A stretch of 64,000 nt of DNA. It comes from Actinomycetota bacterium. GTDB lineage: Bacteria > Actinomycetota > Actinomycetes > Actinomycetales > Dermatophilaceae. Location: contig JAIUPO010000014.1 in assembly GCA_020160805.1 (NCBI GenBank), positions 1-64,000 of the forward strand, given 5' to 3'. The notes under the pieces were generated by a model, which saw nothing but the letters and a program-made list of their open reading frames with translations, did not search any database and had not been told where the DNA came from. This document shows positions 9,358-19,432 of the stretch, piece after piece. A program made the translations under genes and the position numbers. Position 1 is the first letter of the stretch; every line of letters begins with the position of its first letter.

Positions 9358-12300
9358 ATGACATCTGCCCTCTTCGGCAGCCTGCCTGCGGACCAGGGGC
9401 TTTATCGCCGCGAGTTCGAACATGACGCGTGCGGCGTCGCCATGGTGGCCACCCTGCGCGGCACACCCGGCCACGACATCGTCGTCAACGCGCTCACCGC
9501 GCTGACCAATCTGGACCACCGCGGCGCCACCGGAGCCGACCCGCTCGTCGGCGATGGCGCGGGCATCCTCACCCAGGTCCCCGACGCCTTCCTGCGCGCC
9601 GTCACCGGGTTCACGCTCCCCGCCGCCGGGTCGTATGCCGTGGGTTCGGCCTTCCTGCCCGCCGACCCCGAGACCCGGGCCCGCACCGTGGCCGCCGTCG
9701 AGGATCTCGCCGCGGAAGAGGGGCTGGACGTCATCGGCTGGCGCGAGGTGCCGGTCACCCCGAGCCTGGTCGGCCAGGCCGCCCGCGACTGTATGCCGCA
9801 CTTCGCGCAGCTCTTCGTCGCCGCGGCCAACGCCAGCCTGCGGGGCATCCACCTGGACCGCCGGGCATACTGCCTGCGCAAGCGCGCCGAACGCGAGCAG
9901 GATGTCTACTTCGCCTCCTTCTCGGCACGCACCCTGGTCTACAAGGGCATGCTCACCACGGGGCAGCTGGAACCCTTCTTCCCCGACCTGTCCGACGAGC
10001 GCTTCGTCACCGAACTCGCGCTCGTGCACAGCCGGTTCTCGACCAACACCTTCCCGTCCTGGCCGCTGAGCCACCCCTACCGGCTGATCGCGCACAACGG
10101 CGAGATCAACACGGTCAAGGGCAATCGCAACTGGATGGCGGCGCGCGAGTCGCAGCTGGAATCCGACCTGATCCCCGGTGACCTCGAGCGGCTCTCGCCG
10201 ATCTGTCCGCCCGGCGGCTCGGACTCCGCATCCTTCGACGAGGTCCTCGAACTGCTCCACCTCGGTGGCCGCAGCCTGCCGCATGCCGTCCTCATGATGA
10301 TCCCGGAGGCCTGGGAGAACCACGAGGAGATGGACCCCGACCGCAAGGCCTTCTATGAGTTCCACTCGATGTTCATGGAGCCGTGGGACGGCCCAGCCTG
10401 CGTCACTTTCACCGACGGGACTTTGATCGGCGCGGTCCTGGACCGCAATGGCCTGCGCCCCGGCCGCTACTGGGTCACCGACGACGGCCTGGTCGTCCTG
10501 GCCTCCGAAAGCGGCGTCCTGGACATCGCCCCGGAGAAGGTCATCCGCAAGGGCCGGCTGCAGCCGGGCCGGATGTTCCTCGTTGACACCGCGCAGGGAC
10601 GGATCATCGAGGACGAAGAGGTCAAGTCCCAGCTCGCGACCCAGCTGCCGTATGCCGATTGGCTGCACGCCGGGCTGATCCACCTCGCTGACCTGCCGGA
10701 GCGCGAGCACATAGTGCACACCGCGAAGTCGGTCGCCCGTCGTCAGCAGACCTTCGGCTACACGCAGGAGGAGCTGCGAATTCTGCTCTCGCCGATGGCT
10801 CGCACGGGTTATGAGGCGCTCGGCTCGATGGGCACCGATAGCCCGATCGCGGTGCTCTCGGAGAAGCCGCGGCTGCTCTTCGACTATTTCACTCAGCTCT
10901 TTGCCCAGGTCACCAACCCGCCGCTGGACGCGATCCGCGAGGAACTGGTCACGGCCCTGGGCGTCGCGGTCGGGCCGGAGGGCAATGTCCTGACGGCGAC
11001 GCCGGCGCATGCCCGGCAGCTGGTCCTCAACTTCCCCGTCATCGACAATGACGAACTCGCCAAGATCATCCGCATCAACGCCGATGGCAACCTGCCCGGC
11101 TACGCCACGCATGTGGTCAAGGGTCTGTATGACGTGAGCGGCGGAGAGGCGGCCCTCGCCGAGCGCTTGCAAGAGATTTTCGCCGAGGTCAGCCAGGCGA
11201 TCGCCGATGGCGCTCGCTTCGTCGTCCTCTCCGACCGCGACTCCAATCGCGACAAGGCGCCGATCCCGTCGCTGCTGCTGTGTTCCGCGGTGCATCACCA
11301 CCTGATCCGGGAGAAGACCCGCACCCAGGTCGGTCTGATCATCGAGACCGGCGATGTCCGCGAGGTCCACCACGTCGCGCTGCTCATTGGGTATGGCGCG
11401 GCCGCCATCAACCCCTATCTCGCGATGGAGTCGGTGGAGGATCTGGTGCGTTCCGGCGCCATCACCGGCGTGACGGGCGAGCAGGCCGTCAAGAACCTCA
11501 TCAAGGCGCTCGGCAAAGGCGTGTTGAAGGTGATGTCCAAGATGGGCATCTCGACGGTCGCGTCCTATCGCGGGGCCCAGGTCTTCGAGGCCATCGGCCT
11601 CTCACAGGACTTGGTCGACGCCTACTTCACCGGCACCGTCAGCCAACTCGGCGGGGTCGGGCTCGATGTCATCGCCGCGGAGTGCGCGGCCCGGCACAGC
11701 GCGGCATACCCACCCGAAGGCGTGCGCCTCCCGCACCGGACCCTGGAGGTCGGCGGGGAGTATCAATGGCGCCGTGAGGGTGAGCCGCACCTCTTCGACC
11801 CGGAGACGGTCTTCCGGCTGCAGCACTCGACGCGGCAGCGGCGCTACGACATCTTCAAGCAGTACACCGCCCGCGTCGATGAGCAGGCCGAGCGGCTGAT
11901 GACGCTGCGCGGGCTGTTCGCCTTCAAGGACGGGCAGCGGCCGGCCGTGCCGATCGAGGAGGTCGAGCCGGTTGCGGAGATCGTCAAGCGCTTCAACACC
12001 GGCGCGATGAGCTATGGCTCGATCAGTCTCGAGGCACACCAGACGCTGGCCATCGCGATGAACCGCCTGGGCGGTCGGTCCAACACGGGAGAGGGCGGCG
12101 AGGACCTGGAGCGGCTGCTCGACCCGCAGCGGCGCAGCGCGATCAAGCAGGTGGCCTCGGGGCGCTTCGGCGTCACCTCGGCATACCTCACCCACGCCGA
12201 CGACATCCAGATCAAGATGGCGCAGGGCGCCAAGCCCGGCGAGGGTGGCCAACTTCCGGCGCACAAGGTCTATCCGTGGGTGGCCAAGACCCGGCACTCC

Positions 12301-13891
12301 ACGCCGGGTGTCGGTCTGATCAGCCCGCCGCCGCACCACGACATCTACTCCATCGAGGATCTGGCCCAGCTGATCCACGACCTGAAGAACGCCAATCCAG
12401 CCGCCCGGATTCACGTGAAGCTGGTGTCCGAGGTTGGCGTCGGCACGGTGGCCGCCGGCGTGTCCAAGGCGCACTCCGATGTCGTGCTCATCTCCGGCCA
12501 CGATGGCGGCACCGGCGCCTCGCCGCTCACCTCGCTCAAACACGCCGGCGCGCCGTGGGAGCTCGGCCTGGCCGAGACCCAGCAGACGTTGGTGCTCAAC
12601 GGCCTGCGGGACCGCATCGTGGTCCAGGTCGACGGGCAGTTGAAGACCGGACGCGATGTGGTGATCGCGGCCTTGCTCGGGGCCGAGGAGTTCGGTTTCG
12701 CGACGGCGCCGCTGGTCGTCAGCGGCTGCATCATGATGCGCGTCTGCCATCTCGACACCTGCCCCGTCGGCATCGCGACGCAGAATCCTGAGCTGCGCGC
12801 GCGCTTCAGCGGCCAGCCGGAGTTCGTCGAGACCTTCTTCGAATACATCGCGCAGGAGGTCCGCGAACACCTCGCGGCGCTCGGCTTCCGCTCGATCGAG
12901 GAGGCGATCGGTCAGGTCGGCGCGCTCGACACCGATGCGGCGATTCACCACTGGAAGGCCAGTGGCATGGATCTCGCGCCGATCCTCACGGAGGCGGTGC
13001 CGAGCGATGGCGCGACGCGCTTCGCCACGGTCAGCCAGGACCACGGCCTCGAGAAGGCACTCGACCACCAGTTGATTGCGATGGCGCTGCCGGCCCTCGA
13101 CGATGGCGAGCCGGCCCGCGGCACCCTCGGCATCCGCAATGTCCACCGCACCGTCGGCACCATGCTCGGCCACGAGGTGACCACCCGCTCGGTGGCCGGC
13201 TTCGACGACGGCCGCATCGACCTAACGCTCACCGGTTCGGCGGGCCAGTCCTTCGGCGCGTTCTTGCCGCCGGGCGTCACGCTGCGCCTGGTGGGCGATG
13301 CGAATGACTATGTCGGCAAGGGACTTTCGGGCGGCCGTGTCGTCGTCCGGCCGCACCCCGAATCAGTTTTCGTCGCCGAGGATAATGTCATTGCCGGCAA
13401 TGTCATCGGCTATGGCGCGACCAGCGGCCAGATCTTCCTGCGCGGCAGCGTCGGCGAACGCTTTTGCGTCCGCAACTCCGGCGCCACCGCGGTTGTGGAG
13501 GGCGTCGGCGACCACGGCTGTGAATATATGACCGGCGGAGTGGCTGTCGTCCTGGGCCGCATCGGCCGCAACTTCGCGGCCGGCATGAGCGGCGGTATGG
13601 CGTTCGTGCTCGACCTACCGACCAGCCGGGTCAACCCCGAATTCGTCGACGTGCTGCCCCTGCGAGACAGTGACGAAGACTTGCTCCGCGGCTTGCTGGA
13701 GCAGCACCTGGAGGCGACCGATTCGGCCGTCGCCAAGGCTCTGCTGGCCGACTGGGCCGAGGCGAAATCCCGGCTCTCCCTGGTGCTCCCGCGCGACTAT
13801 GCCCGGGTGCTGCAGGTGCGGGCGACCGCCGAGGCTGAGGGCATCGAGCCCGACAGCGAGATCATCTGGGAGCGAATCATGGAGGCGGCTC

Positions 13892-13899
<8 letters not shown>
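9358..13899 (+). CDS. gltB: Glutamate synthase large (alpha) subunit
   Basis: Forms glutamate from glutamine and 2-oxoglutarate; with GltD it assimilates ammonia. 1513 residues, full length. The N-terminal class II amidotransferase has its nucleophile at Cys25 in [11 protein letters not shown], implying removal of a 24-residue propeptide. The synthase/FMN barrel spans roughly 800-1200 with [18 protein letters not shown] and [12 protein letters not shown]; the 3Fe-4S ligands are Cys1124, Cys1130 and Cys1135 in [15 protein letters not shown]. The C-terminal Gly-rich beta-helix includes [19 protein letters not shown]. Start is ATG 9358 after a 110-bp gap that must hold a promoter. gltD overlaps by 8 bp. 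Confidence 0.98.
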
Positions 13900-15349
<1,450 letters not shown>

Positions 15350-15378
15350 CACCGTCCGTCTGACTGCGGTGCGCTGAG

Positions 15379-15438
15379 GTCGTCAGTTTCGGCCGAATTC
15401 GTCAAATTGACCTGACGAACTCGGCCCAAACTGACGAA
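15379..15438. repeat. Compound inverted repeat, family A copy 2
   Basis: Left arm 15379-15404 and right arm 15413-15438 with an 8-bp centre; the inner 23 bp of the arms match at 21 positions. TCGTCA/TGACGA boxes fall at 15380, 15399, 15413 and 15432, again 19 bp apart within each arm. The right arm is nearly identical to 3555-3580, so this is a dispersed intergenic element and not a chance hairpin. It sits 29 bp after gltD and directly abuts the truncated pseudogene at 15439. Confidence 0.8.
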
Positions 15439-15854
15439 CTCGCGCTCGGCGGCGCGCCCTTCCCCATTCCGGCCTTCGAGCCGGGCAAGTGCAAATTCGA
15501 CTATCGGGCCGCTGTGCTGCGCCTGAACAGCGCCGGTGGTGTGCGATGGCAGACCCGCGTGCCGTGGGTGCGAGCCCGCTAGCCGAGGGCGAATCGCTGG
15601 GCTACTCCGCTGCACTGGCCGTGACCGGTTCGTATGTGGTTTCCCAGAGCGATGAAGAGCAGCCTCGGGTCTTCGCCATGGCGGTGGATACCGGTGCGCC
15701 GCAATGGATCCGAACCGTCACCTATCCCTTGATCTCGATCATGAGCACGGGGCGGGACAACCTCGTGATGCACGATGACGGCCGACTGGCCGGCCTCGAC
15801 CCCGGTGGCGACGTGGTGCTGCATACGGCGGATCAAGAGCTCTTCTGCGACTGA
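15439..15854 (+). pseudogene. 5'-truncated, frameshifted PQQ/beta-propeller-like remnant
   Basis: Two adjacent frames read as one broken protein. From 15439 one frame gives GGAPFPIPAFEPGKCKF...AAVLRLNSAGGVRWQTRVPWV and stops at TAG 15580-15582. The next frame continues from about 15560 with SPLAEGESLGYSAALAVTGSYVVS...VFAMAVDTGAPQWIRTV and ends at TGA 15852-15854. The repeated pattern of a visualised value, D-x-G-x-x-x-W and a beta blade resembles PQQ-like/quinoprotein beta-propeller repeats. There is no start codon or signal peptide; the 5' end coincides with the inverted repeat. Interpretation as a decayed C-terminal fragment is inference; a sequencing error would explain the frameshift but not the missing N-terminus. 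Confidence 0.6.
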
Positions 15855-15902
15855 GGGACACGATGTGGCCCCGGTCACGGGGTAAAGGCTTACACCGATA
15901 GC

Positions 15903-17354
15903 ATGGCGAGTATGCGTCGAGCCAAGATCGTCTGCACCCTCGGCCCCGCGACCTCCTCCCCGGAACAGCTGGACCAATTGGTCCGCGCGGGGATGGATGT
16001 GGCTCGGTTGAACCTCTCGCATGGTGGCTATGCCGACCACGAGGCGGTCTACAACAATGTGCGGCACGCCTCCAATGAGGTCGGGCGCGCGGTCGGGGTG
16101 CTCGTCGATCTGCAGGGGCCGAAGATCCGCACCGCACGCTTCAGCGGCGGCCCGATCGAGCTCGTCGCGGGGGACACCTTCACGATCACGACCCGGGGCG
16201 TGGACGGCAATCAGGAGCAGGTGGGCACGACATATGCCGGCCTGCCGGGCGATGTGAAGCCGGGGGACACCCTGCTCATCGACGACGGCAAGGTCGAGTT
16301 GGTCGCTACCGCGGTGACCGAGACCGATGTGACGTGCCAGGTCGTCGAGGGCGGCACCGTTTCCAACAACAAGGGCATCAACCTGCCCGGCGTGGCCGTC
16401 TCGGTGCCCGCCCTGTCGGAGAAGGATGAGGCCGATCTGCGCTGGGCCCTGCACCTGACCGCGGACTTCATCGCGCTCTCGTTCGTGCGCAGTGCCGAGG
16501 ACATCGTGCGGGTCCACGAGATCATGGACGAAGAAGGCATCCGCCTTCCCGTCATCGCGAAGATCGAAAAGCCCCAGGCCGTCGAGAATCTCGAACAGAT
16601 CGTCGAGGCCTTCGACGGCATCATGGTGGCGCGCGGTGACCTTGGCGTTGAACTGCCGCTGGAGCAGGTTCCGCTGGTGCAGAAGCGCGCTGTGGAGATC
16701 GCCCGGCGCAATGCCAAGCCGGTGATCGTCGCGACGCAGGTGCTCGAGTCGATGATCGAGAACCCGCGCCCGACCCGCGCCGAGGCCTCGGATGCCGCGA
16801 ATGCCGTGCTCGATGGCGCTGACGCGCTGATGCTCTCCGGCGAGACGAGCACCGGCGCACACCCGATCACGGCGGTGCGCACGATGGCCCGCATCATCGA
16901 GAGCATCGAGGAGACCGCTTTCGACCGGATCGCCCCGCTGAACTCGCCTCCGCACACGGTCAGCGGCGCCATCACGCGCGCGGCCGCTGATATCGCCAAC
17001 CTCGTCGGTGCTCGCTATTTGGTGACGTTCACGACCTCCGGCGGGTCGGCGCGCGCGATGTCGCGCCTGCGGCCCTACCGGCCGATGCTGGCCTTTACCC
17101 CGAGTCAGGCCACCCGCAGCCAGCTCGCGCTGAGCTGGGGTGTGGAGACCTTCATCGTCCCGAATGTCACGCACACCGACGACATGGCGTTCCAAGTCGA
17201 CGAGGCTCTGCTGAGGGACAAGAACTGCCCGGAAGGCGAGCGAGTGGTTATCGCGGCGGGCAGCCCTCCCGGAGTTTCGGGCACCACGAACGCACTGCGG
17301 GTCCACTCGGTGGGAGATGCGATGAATCACAGGGGTGCGTTCGCGGACCTCTGA
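15903..17354 (+). CDS. pyk: Pyruvate kinase
   Basis: Last step of glycolysis: phosphoenolpyruvate plus ADP to pyruvate plus ATP. 483 residues. MRRAKIVCTLGPATSS begins the barrel. MVARGDLGVELP and IEKPQAVENLEQI hold the Mg/K and catalytic Lys region, and VATQVLESMIENPRPTRAEASD is the family signature. The C-terminal allosteric domain is present, with TTSGGSARAMSRLRP. The start is ATG 15903 or ATG 15912; the latter gives the usual MRRAKI N-terminus. Neither has a good ribosome-binding site, so a leaderless message is likely. The conserved position between lgt/gltD and pdtaR supports chromosomal backbone ancestry. Confidence 0.97.
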   Translation: MASMRRAKIVCTLGPATSSPEQLDQLVRAGMDVARLNLSHGGYADHEAVYNNVRHASNEVGRAVGVLVDLQGPKIRTARFSGGPIELVAGDTFTITTRGVDGNQEQVGTTYAGLPGDVKPGDTLLIDDGKVELVATAVTETDVTCQVVEGGTVSNNKGINLPGVAVSVPALSEKDEADLRWALHLTADFIALSFVRSAEDIVRVHEIMDEEGIRLPVIAKIEKPQAVENLEQIVEAFDGIMVARGDLGVELPLEQVPLVQKRAVEIARRNAKPVIVATQVLESMIENPRPTRAEASDAANAVLDGADALMLSGETSTGAHPITAVRTMARIIESIEETAFDRIAPLNSPPHTVSGAITRAAADIANLVGARYLVTFTTSGGSARAMSRLRPYRPMLAFTPSQATRSQLALSWGVETFIVPNVTHTDDMAFQVDEALLRDKNCPEGERVVIAAGSPPGVSGTTNALRVHSVGDAMNHRGAFADL

Positions 17355-17396
17355 TCGGGGAGGCGGTGGGCCCCGGTATGCTGCCCACTGCACCTC

Positions 17397-17480
17397 GCCG
17401 GGGTGGTGGAATGGCAGACACGGAGCACTCAAAATGCTTTGCCGCAAGGCGTGCGGGTTCGAATCCCGCTCCCGGCACCA
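17397..17480 (+). tRNA. tRNA-Leu (anticodon CAA)
   Basis: 84-nt class II tRNA with encoded CCA. The acceptor stem GCCGGGG pairs with TCCCGGC (last pair G-U), followed by ACCA. The D arm is around GGTGGAATGGCAGAC and the anticodon loop CTCAAAA gives CAA, reading UUG. A long variable arm (GCCGCAAGGC) and the T arm GCGGGTTCGAATCCCGC follow. TATGCT at 17377-17382 is a plausible -10, without a good -35. It lies 42 bp after pyk and 57 bp before the response regulator. Confidence 0.95.
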
Positions 17481-17537
17481 GACGATGACGTCAACCGCAG
17501 TTCGGGCACGGAGGGGCACACACATGAGGAGCGCGCG

Positions 17538-18131
17538 ATGAGCACGAACGCGCAGGCGGGTCCGCGTATCGTCGTCGCCGAGGACGAGGCCATCATCCGG
17601 CTCGACCTCGTGGAGATGCTCGGCGAGGCCGGCTATGACGTGATCGGCCAGGCCAGCAATGGCGAGCAGGCTGTGGAGATGGCCGTCGCGCTCACGCCCG
17701 ATCTGGTGATCATGGACGTCAAGATGCCGGTCATGGACGGGCTGTCGGCCGCCGACGAGATCGGCAAGCAGCGCATCTGCCCGGTCATCATGCTCACGGC
17801 CTTCTCGCAGACCGAACTCGTCGAGCGGGCCCGGGATGCCGGCGTCATGGCCTATATCGTCAAGCCCTTCACCGCGGCCGACCTGGCCCCGGCCATCCAC
17901 ATCGCGCTCTCCCGGTGGGCCGAGCTGAAAGAACTCGAAAAGGAAGTCGCCGATCTCGGCGAGGCCCTGGAGACCCGCAAGGCCGTCGAGCGCGCCAAGG
18001 GTGTGCTGATGAAGAAGCTGAAGCTCACGGAGGCCGACGCCTTCCGCTGGATCCAAAAGACCGCGATGGATCGGCGGATGGGGATGAAAGAGGTCGCCGA
18101 CGCCGTCATCGCCGGCATCGACAAGGCCTAA
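17538..18131 (+). CDS. pdtaR: REC-ANTAR response regulator, PdtaR-like
   Basis: 197 residues from ATG 17538. The receiver domain (about 8-125) has the acidic pair in VAEDEA (Glu15, Asp16), the phospho-acceptor Asp60 in LVIMDVKMPVMDG, the switch Thr in IMLTAFSQ and Lys in YIVKPFT. After a coiled linker comes an ANTAR RNA-binding domain with ERAKGVLMKKLKLTEADAFRWIQKTAMD. PdtaR-type proteins bind double hairpins in leaders of target mRNAs and prevent termination; the usual kinase PdtaS is not in this window. GAGGAGCGCGCG precedes the ATG. A longer in-frame ORF begins inside the tRNA gene and is rejected. Gene order pyk-pdtaR-polA matches mycobacteria (Rv1617-Rv1626-Rv1629). Confidence 0.93.
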   Translation: MSTNAQAGPRIVVAEDEAIIRLDLVEMLGEAGYDVIGQASNGEQAVEMAVALTPDLVIMDVKMPVMDGLSAADEIGKQRICPVIMLTAFSQTELVERARDAGVMAYIVKPFTAADLAPAIHIALSRWAELKELEKEVADLGEALETRKAVERAKGVLMKKLKLTEADAFRWIQKTAMDRRMGMKEVADAVIAGIDKA

Positions 18132-18333
18132 TTTCCGCCGCGGCGACGGCTCGTTCGTCACATCCGCACCGTGTGTCACAACCGCCCACTGACCGGCGGA
18201 AATGGCTTTCCCGTACCCCCTTTTGTCCGGCCCGCAGGGTGATCTAGAGTCACAGATGCACGGCTTCCAGGTACTCGAAGTATCTGGCTCGTCCCCCCTA
18301 CGCCGTGCCGTGGATGTTGTCGAAGGAGCCCCC

Positions 18334-18942
18334 GTGGCGCGCCCGCATGTCACCGTGAGCAAGGCCTCGGCGCAGGACGCCGGCACCCTCTCGGCCCTGT
18401 GGATCGAGTCGGCCCTCAGCCTGGGGCAATTGACGCAGGACGCGGCGGCGCGGCTCGCGAATGCCGGCCGAGTCGAGGACGCAGTCCATCGTCCCGGGAC
18501 CAGCGTCCTGCTCGCCTGGCTCGACGGTATGCCGGTGGGTTTCGCCGTCGTCAACGTCCGCCATCACGGGCTGATTGACGCCCCGGCCCTGGCCATCGAT
18601 GAGTTGTATGTCCGTCTCGAGGCCCGTCGCCAGGGCGTCGCTGGCCACCTGCTCGCCGGGGTGGCCCGGCTCGCGGAGAGTCAGGGCCAAGAACTCGTCT
18701 TCGCCCAGGTCTCCGCGACGGACAAAATCAGCAATCGTTACTTCGCCCGGCTCGGCTTCGCCACCACGACCACCCGTCGGGTCGTGCCGACCGCCGTCCT
18801 GCGCCGAAAGCTCGCTGGCGCCGACACCGCCTCGCGGGATGTGTTGCTCGGCAAGCGACGCACCCTGCGTGCCCGCGCGGGTCTCGGCGCACCCGCCGGG
18901 CCGGTCCGCAGCCTGCCGATGCGGCGCGCCGCGGCCGGCTGA
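18334..18942 (+). CDS. GNAT-family N-acetyltransferase
   Basis: 202 residues from GTG 18334, chosen because GAAGGAG lies 6 bp upstream; an in-frame ATG at 18256 would add 26 residues. A GNAT core is visible at about 5-160. Beta strands VGFAVVNVRHHG and IDELYVRLEARR precede the acetyl-CoA pyrophosphate loop RRQGVAGHLLAGV (R/Q-x-x-G-x-A), and NRYFARLGF ends the fold. A basic, Ala/Arg-rich tail of 40 residues follows. The substrate cannot be told. It is convergent with the thioesterase gene, and its stop lies in the stem of a shared hairpin. Confidence 0.85.
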   Translation: MARPHVTVSKASAQDAGTLSALWIESALSLGQLTQDAAARLANAGRVEDAVHRPGTSVLLAWLDGMPVGFAVVNVRHHGLIDAPALAIDELYVRLEARRQGVAGHLLAGVARLAESQGQELVFAQVSATDKISNRYFARLGFATTTTRRVVPTAVLRRKLAGADTASRDVLLGKRRTLRARAGLGAPAGPVRSLPMRRAAAG

Positions 18943-18969
18943 GGTCCGCATACCTCCTGATCAGCCGGC
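18934..18969. terminator. Bidirectional terminator hairpin between GNAT and thioesterase genes
   Basis: GCCGGCTGA (18934-18942) pairs perfectly with TCAGCCGGC (18961-18969). Inside the loop a second stem, GAGGT (18941-18945) with ACCTC (18952-18956), is possible. Both stop codons of the convergent genes (TGA 18940-18942 and TCA 18961-18963) lie in the arms. There is no T-tract. Confidence 0.55.
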
Positions 18970-19413
18970 GGCCGGCGCGCCCGGCGGCAGGTCGCGGATC
19001 AGGCAGGTCAGGCGGGAGGTGCAGCAGCGCCTGCCGTCCTCGTCGGAAATGACGATCTCGTAGGACACCATCGTGTTGCCAGCGCTGAGCAAGGTCGCAA
19101 CTCCGGTCACCAGGCCCGCTCGGGCGGCACGGTGGTGTGTTGCGTTGATGTCAATGCCGACCGCGATCTTGCCTTCTCCGGCGTTGAGAACCGCACCAAA
19201 GGAGCCGAGGGTTTCGGCGAGCACGACGCTCGCGCCGCCGTGGAGCAGTCCATAGGGCTGGGTGTTTCCCGCCACCGGCATGGTGGCGACCAGCCGTTCC
19301 GGGGAGACCTCGGTGAACTCGATCCCCATGCGCTCCATGAGGGTCCCGTGAGACATCGCATTGACGGTCCTAAGCATCTCGTCTTCGGGCAGAGCGGGTG
19401 GGCTGTCAGTCAT
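18961..19413 (-). CDS. Hotdog-fold thioesterase (PaaI-like)
   Basis: 150 residues. A single hotdog domain with the signature PYGLLHGGASVVLAETLGSFG (the His-Gly-Gly and catalytic acidic residue of the PaaI/4HBT type), then VGIDINATHHRAARAGLVTG and a beta-sheet SYEIVISDEDGRRCCTSRLTCLI. Family members hydrolyse aryl- or acyl-CoA thioesters; the exact substrate is unknown. It is divergent from polA with about 20 bp between starts, an arrangement common in actinobacteria, so the two genes' promoters must overlap coding sequence or drive leaderless transcripts. Confidence 0.9.
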   Translation of the reverse strand: MTDSPPALPEDEMLRTVNAMSHGTLMERMGIEFTEVSPERLVATMPVAGNTQPYGLLHGGASVVLAETLGSFGAVLNAGEGKIAVGIDINATHHRAARAGLVTGVATLLSAGNTMVSYEIVISDEDGRRCCTSRLTCLIRDLPPGAPAAG

Positions 19414-19432
19414 GGGCCATAGGCTGCCATGC

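Noticed and set aside
9055..11373. 772-codon minus-strand frame opposite lgt/gltB
   Set aside because: Antisense to gltB in the phase that stays open in GC-rich genes; no recognisable domain.
17397..17480. tRNA as integration site of a genomic island
   Set aside because: No integrase or duplicated tRNA 3' end was seen nearby; the accessory region begins 5 kb away.
15579..18554. 991-codon open frame on the minus strand opposite pyk, the tRNA and pdtaR
   Set aside because: It runs antisense to well-recognised genes and across a tRNA; its Asp/Gly/Arg/Ala-rich composition is that of a high-GC shadow frame.
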